Positions 1-8,621 of a stretch of DNA of 64,000 nt are shown here, in pieces. Made by a program: the position numbers and the translations under genes. Below the pieces are notes generated by a model. That model was not told where the DNA came from and did not search any database. It saw nothing but the letters and a program-made list of their open reading frames with translations. This DNA comes from Clostridia bacterium (GTDB taxonomy: Bacteria; Bacillota; Clostridia; Oscillospirales; CAG-272). Location of the stretch: contig CAAFYZ010000028.1 of NCBI GenBank assembly GCA_900767415.1, positions 1 to 64,000 of the forward strand, read 5' to 3'. The stretch's first letter is position 1, and each line of letters begins with the position of its first letter.

Positions 1-684
1 AAAAACGTCAATCAGAGCGGCAGAAGCGATTTCAGCGCGGTGAGCGTTTCTCTTGCGAGAAGTCTTAACTGCTATATCGGTTCGTTCGTCGGTTACAACT
101 CCGGCGAAATCAAAAACTGCTTCGCCGAAAGACCGGTATCCATACTACTTTCGCAAGGCGATAACGTCTATCTCGAAAACTCCGTTTTACTCGGCGGTTT
201 TGTCGGTAAAAACGACGGAACTGTCGAAAACTCGACCACGCTATACGGACACCTTGACTACACCGTGAGCAACCTTACATTACTGGGCGAAAAAGGACTG
301 CATCTGTCCTACATTTCGTACTTGGAAACGCCGCGTTATATCGTTTACGTTGTCGGTTCTGACAGTCAAGGTCCGACATATACTGCAAAATGCGTGATAT
401 ACCTTGACGAAAACGCCGAAAAGACCGGCTCGACGGAATATGAGGAATATACCCTTTCCGAGTTTTACGCGGCATATCCCGCCGATGCAAAAAAACTTGC
501 ATCGCTTGAAAAATCCATCGCGTTCGGCAGTTTCGTCTCTGAAAACGGCGGTACGACCGTCAACTGCACCGTCGTAGAAAAGATAGGAACCGGCAACGGC
601 GTGGAACTTGTTTCGAGTTGCGGTTTCGACGAGCTGAAGTGGAATTATCTTTCGCGGTTGCATAGCGGCGTCTATACACCGTAA
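1..684 (+). CDS. GLUG-repeat surface protein, C-terminal part only
   Basis: The frame is open from the first base, so this is the 3' end of a larger gene whose start lies outside the window. The visible 227 residues contain two glycine-rich turns, SFVGYNSGEIKNC and GGFVGKNDGTVENS, that match the GLUG repeat found in large secreted or cell-surface proteins of gut and soil bacteria. The remainder is a Tyr/Ser/Thr-rich beta-type sequence with no catalytic motif I can name, and no C-terminal LPXTG or SLH anchor is visible. A strong terminator follows. The function is probably extracellular (adhesion or matrix); only the repeat assignment is supported. Confidence 0.6.
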   Translation, partial: KNVNQSGRSDFSAVSVSLARSLNCYIGSFVGYNSGEIKNCFAERPVSILLSQGDNVYLENSVLLGGFVGKNDGTVENSTTLYGHLDYTVSNLTLLGEKGLHLSYISYLETPRYIVYVVGSDSQGPTYTAKCVIYLDENAEKTGSTEYEEYTLSEFYAAYPADAKKLASLEKSIAFGSFVSENGGTTVNCTVVEKIGTGNGVELVSSCGFDELKWNYLSRLHSGVYTP

Positions 685-752
685 ACGACCCGACATCGGC
701 ACCTGCGCCGCCCTGACGAAAAGGCGGAGAGCATCGACGTTTCGGTGTCGGC

Positions 753-791
753 AAAAGCCGGATTTTCTCGGAAAATCCGGCTTTTGTTTTT
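753..791 (+). terminator. Intrinsic terminator of the GLUG protein gene
   Basis: A 15-bp perfect stem (AAAAGCCGGATTTTC, loop TCG) is followed by a T-rich tail 70 bases after the stop codon. Confidence 0.85.
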
Positions 792-831
792 CTCCCGGCA
801 CTTCCTTTTTTCTTCTTTTAGATTCGGTGGC

Positions 832-860
832 TTGAAAAAAACGGAGAAGTATGCTATATT
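832..860 (+). promoter_or_regulatory. Sigma-A type promoter of the GNAT gene
   Basis: TTGAAA, a 17-base spacer and TATATT end 21 bases before the ATG, which has the SD sequence AAGGAG. Confidence 0.6.
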
Positions 861-881
861 GAAAAAAAGGAGAACGGAATC

Positions 882-1399
882 ATGTTGTTCAAAATGTGTA
901 AAGAAGAGTTTGAAAAAGTGCACGAAATCATCGCAGAGGCGTTCCCCACGGACGAAAGACGCACCTTTGACGAAGAGAGGGAATTGCTCTCCCGACCGAA
1001 CTTTGAGATTCTGGTATGGAAAGAGGAAGAGGAGGGGGACGTCAAGGGGTTTCTCTCTCTTTATCGTCTCGACGACTTTTGTTTTGCGGAGCATTTTGCG
1101 GTGAGCGCAAAGTATCGCAACGAGGGCATCGGGCAATCCGTTTTACGGCAGCTGCTCGCGACCGAAGAGCAAAAAATCTGTCTTGAGGTGGAACCGCCCG
1201 TGACGGAACGGCGAGACGGCGCATCGGATTCTATCGGCGCAACGGCTTTTTCCTGAATGAATATCCGTATATTCAGCCGCCGCTTTCCGAAGGGACGAAG
1301 CCCGTTCCGCTTCTCATCATGACAAGCGGTGCGCCGGTCGGCGAAGCGGAGTTTCTGAAGATCAAAGAAGAGCTTTATCGCGACGTTTACGGTCTTTGA
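882..1399 (+). pseudogene. GNAT N-acetyltransferase broken by a one-base deletion
   Basis: The first 109 or so residues form a good GNAT domain: an N-terminal alpha/beta unit, then FAVSAKYRNEGIGQSVLRQL, the acetyl-CoA pyrophosphate-binding motif A (R/Q-x-x-G-x-G). Near base 1210 the frame changes. As written, translation runs into a stop at 1256. In the frame one base earlier it continues as RRIGFYRRNGFFLNEYPYIQ and ends at 1399, which is exactly how this family finishes. Adding one G at the CGGCG around 1209-1213 would restore the whole protein. The damage is either a real recent frameshift or a sequence or assembly error. The substrate is unknown. Confidence 0.75.
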
Positions 1400-1470
1400 G
1401 GGGCGTCCTTCCCGCGTTGCGCACGGGATGTCGTGCCTTTTGCGACAGAAAAAAACAGGGCGGGATTCAA

Positions 1471-1500
1471 AGTCCCCTCTGCCATACGGCAGAGGGGACT
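1471..1500. repeat. Perfect 13-bp inverted repeat, possible REP-like element or terminator
   Basis: AGTCCCCTCTGCC and its exact complement surround a 4-base ATAC loop. No T-run follows on the plus strand, so it is a poor intrinsic terminator in that direction. It lies in a roughly 200-base gap between two genes. The shape fits a short interspersed palindromic repeat, but only one copy lies in this window. Confidence 0.5.
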
Positions 1501-1533
1501 TTCCGGTATCCGGCATCGCCCGACGGTACGCGG

Positions 1534-1562
1534 TTGACAAGCGGCGCAAGTCATGCTATAAT
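1534..1562 (+). promoter_or_regulatory. Consensus sigma-A promoter of the TrmH-family gene
   Basis: TTGACA, 17 bases, TATAAT. It lies 36 bases before the chosen ATG and downstream of the longer upstream in-frame starts, which supports the shorter protein. Confidence 0.85.
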
Positions 1563-1598
1563 AAAGAAAAATCAAGTTTTTATCCCGAGAGGAATCCT

Positions 1599-2438
1599 AT
1601 GCCACGCTATATCGAGATCACGGATTTTCACGATCCCGTGCTGGACGCTTACGTGCGCCTGACGGGCGCACAGCAGAGATGCCGAAAAGAACCCGAAAAG
1701 GGGATTTTCATCGCCGAAAGCCCGACGGTCATCGAGGTCGCTCTCGCGTCCGGCTGTATCCCCGTTTCCCTTTTGACCGAGCGACGCCTTCTCAACGAGA
1801 GTGCCGCGCGGGCGATTGCCATGGCGTCTGCCGTCTGCCCGGACATTCCCGTCTATACGGCGGAGCATGACCTTCTCACGGAGATGACGGGCTTCCCCTT
1901 GACGCGGGGCGTTCTCGCCGAGATGCGTCGTCCCGCCTTACGGCGGGCAGAGGAACTTTGCCGGGGGGCGAGCCGTATCGCGGTTTTGGAGGGGATCGTC
2001 GATTCGACGAACATCGGCGCAATCTTCCGCTCGGCGGCGGGGCTCGGCGTGGATGCCGTCCTTTTGACGCCGACCTGTTGCGACCCTCTCTGCCGACGGG
2101 CGGTGCGGGTGAGCATGGGGACGGTATTTCAGGTGCCGTGGGGGTATCTTGCCGACACGGCGGAAGAATGGGAGCGGCGGGGCGTCGGCATCCTGCGCGA
2201 CCTCGGCTTTGCCACCGCGGCGATGGCTCTCTCCGACGACGCGGTGCCTCTCGACGACCCCGCACTGAATCGGGAAGAACGCCTCGCTATCCTTCTCGGC
2301 ACGGAGGGGGACGGACTTGCCCGTGATACCATTGCGGGGTGCGATTATACGGTCAGGATTCCGATGAGACATAGCGTCGATTCGCTGAATGTGGCGGCGG
2401 CAAGTGCCGTTGCCTTCTGGCAATTACGAAAAGAGTAA
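1599..2438 (+). CDS. TrmH/SpoU-family RNA 2'-O-methyltransferase
   Basis: The 279-residue protein has an N-terminal RNA-binding (L30e-like) half with GIFIAESPTVIEVAL and a C-terminal SPOUT knot. The three SPOUT motifs are clear: motif 1 near residues 134-146 with the catalytic Asn and Arg (STNIGAIFRSA), motif 2 LLGTEGDGL, and motif 3 IPMRHSVDSLNVAAASAV. These enzymes methylate a ribose 2'-OH in rRNA or tRNA using SAM; the exact site cannot be told from sequence. The ATG at 1599 follows GAGAGGA. The frame extends upstream to 1428, but the promoter at 1534-1562 excludes that. It is monocistronic. Confidence 0.85.
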   Translation: MPRYIEITDFHDPVLDAYVRLTGAQQRCRKEPEKGIFIAESPTVIEVALASGCIPVSLLTERRLLNESAARAIAMASAVCPDIPVYTAEHDLLTEMTGFPLTRGVLAEMRRPALRRAEELCRGASRIAVLEGIVDSTNIGAIFRSAAGLGVDAVLLTPTCCDPLCRRAVRVSMGTVFQVPWGYLADTAEEWERRGVGILRDLGFATAAMALSDDAVPLDDPALNREERLAILLGTEGDGLARDTIAGCDYTVRIPMRHSVDSLNVAAASAVAFWQLRKE

Positions 2439-2448
2439 AGAAATGTCG

Positions 2449-2466
2449 AAAAATGTTTACATTTTT
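2449..2466 (+). terminator. Weak AT-rich hairpin after the TrmH-family gene
   Basis: An 8-bp stem (AAAAATGT/ACATTTTT) with a 2-base loop lies just after the stop codon. It is AU-only apart from one G-C pair, so termination would be inefficient. Confidence 0.35.
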
Positions 2467-2529
2467 GGCTTTTGATCCGCTTTTTATCATGGTAGGATAA
2501 AAGAGAAGCGCAGACGGAAGGAGAAGAAA

Positions 2530-3225
2530 ATGAAGATACTGATCGCCGACGACGAGCGGGAGATACGGACGGTTGTCCGCCTCCTTCTCGAAAATAAGGG
2601 GTATGAAGTATTGGAGGCACCGGACGGTGCCCGCGCGGTGGAGGCGGTGCGCGCCGACCGCGGCATCGACCTTGTCATCATGGATATTATGATGCCGAAA
2701 ATGTCGGGACTCCGCGCGGTGGAAGAGATCCGGAAGTTTTCGACGCTCCCCGTCCTCTTCCTGACGGCAAAATCCATGGAGAGGGATAAAGAAAACGCAT
2801 ATATGAAGGGCGGCGACGACTACCTTGTCAAGCCCTTCTCTTCTGCGGAACTGCTCCGTAAGGCAGACGCCCTGATCCGCCGATACAACGATTACGGCAC
2901 GAAGAGCGACAACGCCGACCCGAATCTTCTGCAGCTTGCCGGCGGAGTGGAACTCGATCCCGTCCGTCGCGAGGTGAGTAAGAGAGGGGAGGTCGTGGAC
3001 ATCCGGGACAAGGAGATGGACGTCCTCATCTACCTCGCGAAGAACCGCGGGCGTGCCGTGGACGCGGCGGAGATGTATGAGGCGGTCTGGGAGGCGATGC
3101 CCCTGCCGTCTTCGAACAACACCGTGACCGTCCACATTCTGAATCTCAGACGGAAACTGGAGGAGAACCCCTCCTCACCGAAACTCATCCGTACCGTATG
3201 GGGAAAGGGGTATCAGATTGACTGA
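2530..3225 (+). CDS. OmpR/PhoB-type response regulator
   Basis: The 231-residue protein has a receiver domain (1-115) with the acidic pair D7-D8, the phospho-acceptor D52 in LVIMDIMMP, T79 and K101 in YLVKPF. A winged-helix DNA-binding domain (about 135-231) ends in VTVHILNLRRKLEENP and RTVWGKGYQID. It should bind DNA when phosphorylated by the kinase encoded immediately downstream, whose start overlaps its stop codon by eight bases. It resembles VanR-type regulators of Clostridia, but the target genes are not evident. The ATG has the SD AAGGAGAAG. Confidence 0.92.
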   Translation: MKILIADDEREIRTVVRLLLENKGYEVLEAPDGARAVEAVRADRGIDLVIMDIMMPKMSGLRAVEEIRKFSTLPVLFLTAKSMERDKENAYMKGGDDYLVKPFSSAELLRKADALIRRYNDYGTKSDNADPNLLQLAGGVELDPVRREVSKRGEVVDIRDKEMDVLIYLAKNRGRAVDAAEMYEAVWEAMPLPSSNNTVTVHILNLRRKLEENPSSPKLIRTVWGKGYQID

Positions 3226-4654
3226 CAAAAATTCTCTCAAAGACACGAAGAAGCCCTTTTCCTTCCTGTATGAAAAGGTCTATTCTCTGCGGACAAAACT
3301 GATTCTCTTTATTTTGCTCGGCATACTTGCCGGTGGCGCGGCGTATCTTCTTCTCAGGGTGTCGCTGATTTCTTTTGTCAACGCCTATTATGTCAGCCCG
3401 CTCAAAAAGCAGGAGAGGGAAGACGCCTTTCTCGGCGATCTCCAAAAATACGTGACCGAGAACGCCGTAACCGCCGCCGACGCGAATAAAATCTCCGACT
3501 GGGCGCGAAAAAACCGATACGTCTATCTCGCACTTTACAACGGGGAAGAACTTCTCTACGCCTCCCGTGGCGGGACGACGGGCGTGCACGGTCTGATGGG
3601 AGACGGGAGCGGCGGTATCACGGTCGATTATCCCACGCGGGAAGAGCTTGTCCGTTATGCCGAAGAAAAAGGATTCGGCATCGTTACGCTGACCGACGGC
3701 ACGAGTCTTTACGTCTCCCTCGCCGAGTTCACCGAATATCTGTATTACGATCTTGCGAACATTGTGAGTCTTGTCGCCGGTGTCCTTGTCATCACCCTCG
3801 TGCTGATGATCTATTACAGCGGGATCGCGAACCGCATCTCCCGCCTCGCCGACGATGTCTCCATCGTTTCGGCAGGGGATATGAAACACGCGGTGCGTTC
3901 GGACGATGTGCAGGACGAACTCTCCAAACTCTCGGAGAACGTCGAGCAGATGCGCTCTTCTCTGATCGATACGCTGGACGGAGAGAGAAAAGTCCTTGAG
4001 ATGAACCGCGATCTGATTACCTCCATGTCGCACGACATCCGCACGCCGCTGACCGTCCTTCTCGGCTATCTCGACGTGATGAAACTGCATACCGACAAGG
4101 GGAGCGAGATGGAAAAATACATCGCCGCCTCCGAGGCGACCGCCGTGAGACTGAAAAATCTCTCGGACGATATGTTCCGCTACTTTCTCGCCTTCGGCAA
4201 CAGCGAGTTGGAACTCCACCGCGCCTACTATGACGCCGACGCACTGTTCAGTCAGATGCTCGCCGAGCATATTCTTCTGATGCGGGAGCGGGGATATACC
4301 GTGAACGTCACCGTTACGGGCGAGATCTTCGGCAACGCGCTCGTCTTTGTCGACGCCCCGTTTTTGATGCGGATTTTTGATAACATCTTCTCGAACTTTC
4401 AGAAATATGCGGACAAGGATGCACCGATTACTTTCCGTGGAACGCTTGATAGCGACAACCTTTATTTGCATATCACCAACAAAATCAAAGAAAACGACCA
4501 TGCGGAAAGCAGTCGGATCGGGATCCGCACCTGCGAGAGAATCGCCGACGCTATGAAGATCGGATTTTCTTACGAGGTCGCCGACGGCTTTTATACCACC
4601 TGTCTTTCGTTCCCTTATACGGAAGAAAAAGGAGATGACGACATTGTTTTATAG
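3218..4654 (+). CDS. Membrane sensor histidine kinase
   Basis: The 478-residue protein has a transmembrane helix near 27-48, an extracellular sensor loop of about 130 residues, a second helix near 179-200, a HAMP segment, the H-box SMSHDIRTPLTVLLGYLD with phospho-acceptor H272, and a HATPase domain. The N-box is recognisable (FDNIFSNFQKYAD), but the G1/G2 boxes are divergent (IGIRTCERIADAM instead of GxGLGL), as in many VanS-like Firmicutes kinases. The start is TTG at 3218, preceded by GGGGAAAGGGG and overlapping the regulator's stop, so the two are translationally coupled. The ligand is unknown. Confidence 0.88.
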   Translation: MTDKNSLKDTKKPFSFLYEKVYSLRTKLILFILLGILAGGAAYLLLRVSLISFVNAYYVSPLKKQEREDAFLGDLQKYVTENAVTAADANKISDWARKNRYVYLALYNGEELLYASRGGTTGVHGLMGDGSGGITVDYPTREELVRYAEEKGFGIVTLTDGTSLYVSLAEFTEYLYYDLANIVSLVAGVLVITLVLMIYYSGIANRISRLADDVSIVSAGDMKHAVRSDDVQDELSKLSENVEQMRSSLIDTLDGERKVLEMNRDLITSMSHDIRTPLTVLLGYLDVMKLHTDKGSEMEKYIAASEATAVRLKNLSDDMFRYFLAFGNSELELHRAYYDADALFSQMLAEHILLMRERGYTVNVTVTGEIFGNALVFVDAPFLMRIFDNIFSNFQKYADKDAPITFRGTLDSDNLYLHITNKIKENDHAESSRIGIRTCERIADAMKIGFSYEVADGFYTTCLSFPYTEEKGDDDIVL

Positions 4655-5528
4655 TCCCGTTGACGACGCGCGCATTGCCGCACTGGCAAAAGAGGGGACA
4701 CCGACAAAAGAGGCGTACGATCTTCTTTTCGCGGCGCGGGACGAGGGGCTCTTCGCGGCGGTATATGCCGACCGTCTCTCCCTGCGCCTTGCGGAGGACG
4801 GACGCTATGCGTTTACCTATCCCGTCCCGCTGTATGCGGGCGGCGGGGCATCGGACGCCTTTTTCGACCGTCTTGACGCATACCTCCTCGCGGAAGAGTT
4901 GCCTTACGTGTTCTGTGAAGTGCCGCGCTCCGCACTCTCTTCCTTTTGCGCCCGCTATCGGCGCACGGAGAAGGTGCCGTTAGACGAAGACGGCAGATAT
5001 TTTCTCGTCCGTGCCGTAACCGAGATCGAAGAACTTGAAAGCATCCCCGTACTGCACGGCGCCTCGGTTACGCTCACCCCCCTCACCGAAGAAGATATTC
5101 CGTCCTATGCCGCCCTCTGCCGCGATGACGGGACGCTCCGCTATTACGGCTACGATGTGCGGGCGGACGCCGCACCGTGCCCGGACGACGCTTACTTTTT
5201 CGGGGCGACGATGAGAGAATGGGACGCCCGCCGTACGCTCCCCTTCGCGGTCCGCGCGGCGGGGAAGTTCGTCGGGGAGATTTTGCTTTACGGCTTCGAT
5301 GCGCACGGCGGCGCGTCGGTCGCCGTGCGCCTTTTGCCCGCCGCCCGCGGAAAAGGATATGCGCGCGATGCCCTCGCCGCGCTCCTATGCTATGCGGAAA
5401 AGACGCTCGCCCTTCTCACCGTCCGCGCCGAGGTGCGAAAGGAGAACCTCCCCTCGCTCCGCCTTTTCGGGCACGTGATGCAAAATGACGGGGCACGCGA
5501 CGGCTCCGTATTCTATCGCTATCCGTAA
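4635..5528 (+). CDS. GNAT-family acetyltransferase, two-part protein
   Basis: The 297-residue protein overlaps the histidine kinase gene by 20 bases, so it belongs to the same transcript. Residues 1 to about 125 have no motif I recognise. Residues 135-297 form a GNAT domain of the RimJ/RimL type: VTLTPLTEEDIPSYAALC, then VRLLPAARGKGYARDALAAL (acetyl-CoA binding) and ENLPSLRLFGHVM. It may acetylate a small molecule or peptide in the response controlled by the two-component system. The ATG at 4635 directly abuts a GGAG; a TTG at 4644 would have better spacing, so the start is uncertain by three codons. Confidence 0.75.
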   Translation: MTTLFYSPVDDARIAALAKEGTPTKEAYDLLFAARDEGLFAAVYADRLSLRLAEDGRYAFTYPVPLYAGGGASDAFFDRLDAYLLAEELPYVFCEVPRSALSSFCARYRRTEKVPLDEDGRYFLVRAVTEIEELESIPVLHGASVTLTPLTEEDIPSYAALCRDDGTLRYYGYDVRADAAPCPDDAYFFGATMREWDARRTLPFAVRAAGKFVGEILLYGFDAHGGASVAVRLLPAARGKGYARDALAALLCYAEKTLALLTVRAEVRKENLPSLRLFGHVMQNDGARDGSVFYRYP

Positions 5529-5539
5529 AAAACGCATAC

Positions 5540-5582
5540 AAAAAGATACCGCATACCGAAAACCGGTATGCGGTATCTTTTT
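5540..5582. terminator. Bidirectional terminator between GNAT and methylase genes
   Basis: A 14-bp stem GATACCGCATACCG is flanked by A5 on the left and T5 on the right, between two convergent genes. Confidence 0.9.
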
Positions 5583-5609
5583 GTATCTCCGGGGACAAAA
5601 CCCCGACGG

Positions 5610-7133
5610 TCAAAGCGTTTTGTCGATGATATGTAAAGTCGGGTTGACAACCGAGTCGCAGGACTTGACGTCCAGCGTCCGCATCGCCATCAGCCGCATT
5701 CCCATGTTTTCGATGAGGTTGCGCGGCGGAAGGGGAAGATCGCGGAATTCTTTGGCGTTGATCTGCTTTGATTTTGTCACGATGGAGATATAGCGGTCGT
5801 AAATCGTCGAGTTGAGAAGGGCGAACAACCCGTAGGCAAAGCGGGCGCAGATCTCACCCCCTCTTTCCTTGGTGTCGATATAATTGATCTTGTTGTGTGT
5901 GCTGATCAGAGAATAGGTCGGGAGTTGGGAGGCAAGATAGATCGCGCAGTTGAAGAACCGCTCGTCGCTCTTTGCCGGCACCCGCTTGACCACGATCAGA
6001 TTCTTGTTCCTCTGGCAGAGATTGTCCCGCACCGGCGCGATGTACTGGCGGCGGATCGGGAGGGGGAATTCCACGCGCCCGCCGCGGATGGCGGCAGGGC
6101 GGATCAGGGGGACAGTCCCCTTGATCGGCTCGGAGAAGAGAAGTCCGTCACAGCGGGAGTCGAGGATCAGCCCCGTTGACATTTTCAGCCCGAGAGAGGA
6201 GAGCGTCTCGGGGAAGTCCGAGATATACTTGACGATGCGCGTGTCTTCGACGCTCTTCGGCAGGGTCAGCGACCCGTCCTTTTCGTCTACGACAAACGCA
6301 TAGGAAAGGGGCGGGAGCGCGACGGTCATTGCGGCAGACCCTTCGTCGGTCGAGGTGGAGATGTTCACCGTGTCGTGCGCCTCTCCGCGACGGAACAGAA
6401 GGATCATATTCTTCTTCAGCGGGATCGCACGCCTGACGTTCTTCTGCTTTCCGACGAACAGATGAACGTCGTCGAGCACCGCTTGCGAGAAGATCTCGCG
6501 GCGGATGGGCGTCAGTGCCGCCGCCGTCGAAAAGGCGGTCGGGAGAAGAACGGCGAGCTGTCCTTCCGGCTCCAGGTGGCGCATCGCGGTCTTGACGAAA
6601 AGATACGCCTCCGAGATTTTTACCTGCGTGATCCCGCCCGCGGAAGATGCCTCCTCCGATTTCTTTTCGCAAAAGCCGGTCGGCGGGTTGCAGATGATAA
6701 GGTCGAAGGTGTCCTCTGCCGTCTCGGTCAGCGTTACCGTATAGTGCTTTTTCGCGTCCGTGATATAGTTCTCGGGATAGACCGTCACGAAGAGCTTGAC
6801 ATCGTAGTCGTGGCGGCACTTTTTCCGGATCCGCTCAAGGTTGTCTTCGAGCATCGGAAGATAGGTCTCGTCCGTCTCGTAACAGGTAAGGAAGATCTGG
6901 CGGCACTTCGGCACTTCGCGGCAGATTCTTTCCACAATCGCGGCGGAGAGAATGCCGGTGCCCGCACCGGGGTCCAGCACCGTATAGGCGTTCTTCGTTT
7001 CGTCGAGGGAAAACATCGACGCCATGCGGCGCGCCGTCTCCTTCTTCGTAAAGAGTCTGCCGAGTCGGATATTTTCGCTCGCGGACTTCTCGCGAATAAG
7101 TTTTCCCGTATTTCTGCAAGCCAGATTCAGCAT
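5610..7133 (-). CDS. Orphan N6-adenine DNA methyltransferase, Eco57I-like
   Basis: The 507-residue protein contains a type II gamma-like adenine methylase core. It has motif X (RLGRLFTKKETARRMASMF), SAM-binding motif I DPGAGTG at 54-60, acidic motif II (CYETDE) and the catalytic motif IV NPPTGF at 149-154. The C-terminal 200 residues fit a target-recognition domain (VVKRVPAKSDERFF, TLHIIDKTL). The usual NPPY is NPPT here. No restriction endonuclease gene is adjacent, so it looks like a solitary methylase of the kind that can act epigenetically. A GTG start at 7142 is possible, but the ATG at 7133 sits correctly behind GGAAAGG. Confidence 0.8.
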   Translation of the reverse strand: MLNLACRNTGKLIREKSASENIRLGRLFTKKETARRMASMFSLDETKNAYTVLDPGAGTGILSAAIVERICREVPKCRQIFLTCYETDETYLPMLEDNLERIRKKCRHDYDVKLFVTVYPENYITDAKKHYTVTLTETAEDTFDLIICNPPTGFCEKKSEEASSAGGITQVKISEAYLFVKTAMRHLEPEGQLAVLLPTAFSTAAALTPIRREIFSQAVLDDVHLFVGKQKNVRRAIPLKKNMILLFRRGEAHDTVNISTSTDEGSAAMTVALPPLSYAFVVDEKDGSLTLPKSVEDTRIVKYISDFPETLSSLGLKMSTGLILDSRCDGLLFSEPIKGTVPLIRPAAIRGGRVEFPLPIRRQYIAPVRDNLCQRNKNLIVVKRVPAKSDERFFNCAIYLASQLPTYSLISTHNKINYIDTKERGGEICARFAYGLFALLNSTIYDRYISIVTKSKQINAKEFRDLPLPPRNLIENMGMRLMAMRTLDVKSCDSVVNPTLHIIDKTL

Positions 7134-7299
7134 AATTCGCACGACCTTTCCGATTTTTTGAAGGGGAAAACGGCAGAATCTCCCCGAAAAATAAGGGGAA
7201 ACGGCGATTGCCCTCGGATTCTGCCCGATTTTATTAAGTCTATTGTAGCATAAAATTTGCCCGGTTGCAATACATTTTTAAGTTTTTTTGTCAAAAACA

Positions 7300-7328
7300 T
7301 TGCAAAAAGAAAAAAAGAATGATATACT
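7300..7328 (+). promoter_or_regulatory. Promoter of the metallophosphoesterase-like gene
   Basis: TTGCAA, 17 bases, TATACT, 50 bases before the ATG at 7378. Confidence 0.65.
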
Positions 7329-7377
7329 TATAGAAAACGGAAACAACCGAGTTTCATGCAAGGGAAAGGGAAAAGCC

Positions 7378-8529
7378 ATGAGCGAAATGAGAAAAAATAC
7401 CCACCTTCGCTTTTTGCATTGCAGCGATATTCATCTCGACACCCCGTTTTCGGGGCTGACGGCGGAGAAGAGCGACGAGCGTCGCCGTGCTCTGCGGGAT
7501 TCTTTTATGCGCACGATGCAATACGTGCGTGACCGCGGGGTAAACGTCGTCCTGATCAGCGGCGACCTTTTCGATGTGCGCTTCGCGACCAATACGACGG
7601 CGGAGGTTCTGATCCGTGAGTTCCGCAACTGCCCGGACACCGTCTTCATCATCGCTCCGGGAAAGAGCGACTATTATAACAACAACCCGATTTATACCTC
7701 GGGACGTCTGCCTTCCAACGTTTACGTTTTTTCGGAAGAAAAACTGCAACGCTTCGATTTTGAAAAATACAACGTCACGGTGTACGGCTGGGCGTTTTGC
7801 GAGGAGACACTCACTGAGAGCCCTCTTTACGAAAAGCACGTGGACGACCCCTCCCGCATCAATCTCGTCTGCGGCTACGCCGACCTTGACGGGACGATCG
7901 ATTCTACCTGCTGTCCCGTCTCCGAGAGCGATCTGAAAAAGTTCGGCGCCGATTACTATGCCCTCGGCTCCCGCCATGCCGCGGGCGACTTCGTAAAGCT
8001 CGGCGATTCCATTTACAGTTATTGCGGCTCGCTTGAATGTACCGGCTTTTCCGAGCCGGGCATCGGCGGTGCGAATCTGATCGTCGTCGATCACAACGAG
8101 GGAGAACTCTCCATCGACGTAAAGCGTCTGTCCTTCGGACATCTCCGCTTCGTCACCGAGCAGATGGATATCACGGGCGTCGATACCGGCAACGAGATCA
8201 TCAGTCGGATCAGCCGTCTCATCAGCGATAAAAAGTACGGCATGGATACCGCCCTGCGCGTCGAGTTGGTGGGGAACATCGCCCCCGACTTTATCGTGCA
8301 GAAGAACCTTGAGTCGGACGCTTTCGGGCTGTATTTCTTCGACCTTGTCGACAAGACACTGCCCCTTTACGGCACCGAACATTTCGAGCACGACATGACC
8401 GCCTCGGGCGAGGTCTATCGAAAACTTCTTCCGCTCCTCGGCAGCGAGTCGGAAGAAGAGCGGCTCACCGCCGCCCGCGCCTTCCGCATCGCTCTCGCCG
8501 CCCTCGAGAACCGCGAGAACGATCTTTGA
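7378..8529 (+). CDS. SbcD/YhaO-like metallophosphoesterase with degenerate active site
   Basis: The 383-residue protein follows the SbcD/Mre11/YhaO plan. Motif I is intact (HCSDIHLDTPF, D17 and H19), as is motif II (LISGDLFD, D63). The later motifs are damaged. GNHD is replaced by GKSD (95-98), the next conserved His region reads CGYADLDG, and the final GHxH reads GSRH (197-200). In this superfamily those residues bind the second metal and include the catalytic His. The protein may therefore be a non-catalytic relative. No SbcC/YhaN-type ATPase lies nearby. The ATG at 7378 follows AGGGAAAGGG; the frame also reaches back to 7288, inside the promoter. Confidence 0.8.
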   Translation: MSEMRKNTHLRFLHCSDIHLDTPFSGLTAEKSDERRRALRDSFMRTMQYVRDRGVNVVLISGDLFDVRFATNTTAEVLIREFRNCPDTVFIIAPGKSDYYNNNPIYTSGRLPSNVYVFSEEKLQRFDFEKYNVTVYGWAFCEETLTESPLYEKHVDDPSRINLVCGYADLDGTIDSTCCPVSESDLKKFGADYYALGSRHAAGDFVKLGDSIYSYCGSLECTGFSEPGIGGANLIVVDHNEGELSIDVKRLSFGHLRFVTEQMDITGVDTGNEIISRISRLISDKKYGMDTALRVELVGNIAPDFIVQKNLESDAFGLYFFDLVDKTLPLYGTEHFEHDMTASGEVYRKLLPLLGSESEEERLTAARAFRIALAALENRENDL

Positions 8530-8542
8530 GTGCCCGTTTCGG

Positions 8543-8586
8543 ATAAAAGCAGCCGCGGCTCTTTTCGGAGCCGCGGCTGCTTTTAT
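8543..8586. terminator. Bidirectional terminator
   Basis: A 19-bp perfect stem (ATAAAAGCAGCCGCGGCTC) with a 6-base loop and A/T-rich ends serves the convergent genes on both sides. Confidence 0.9.
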
Positions 8587-8621
8587 GGATTCGGTACTTC
8601 CGCTCTGCGGGCAGAAGGGGA

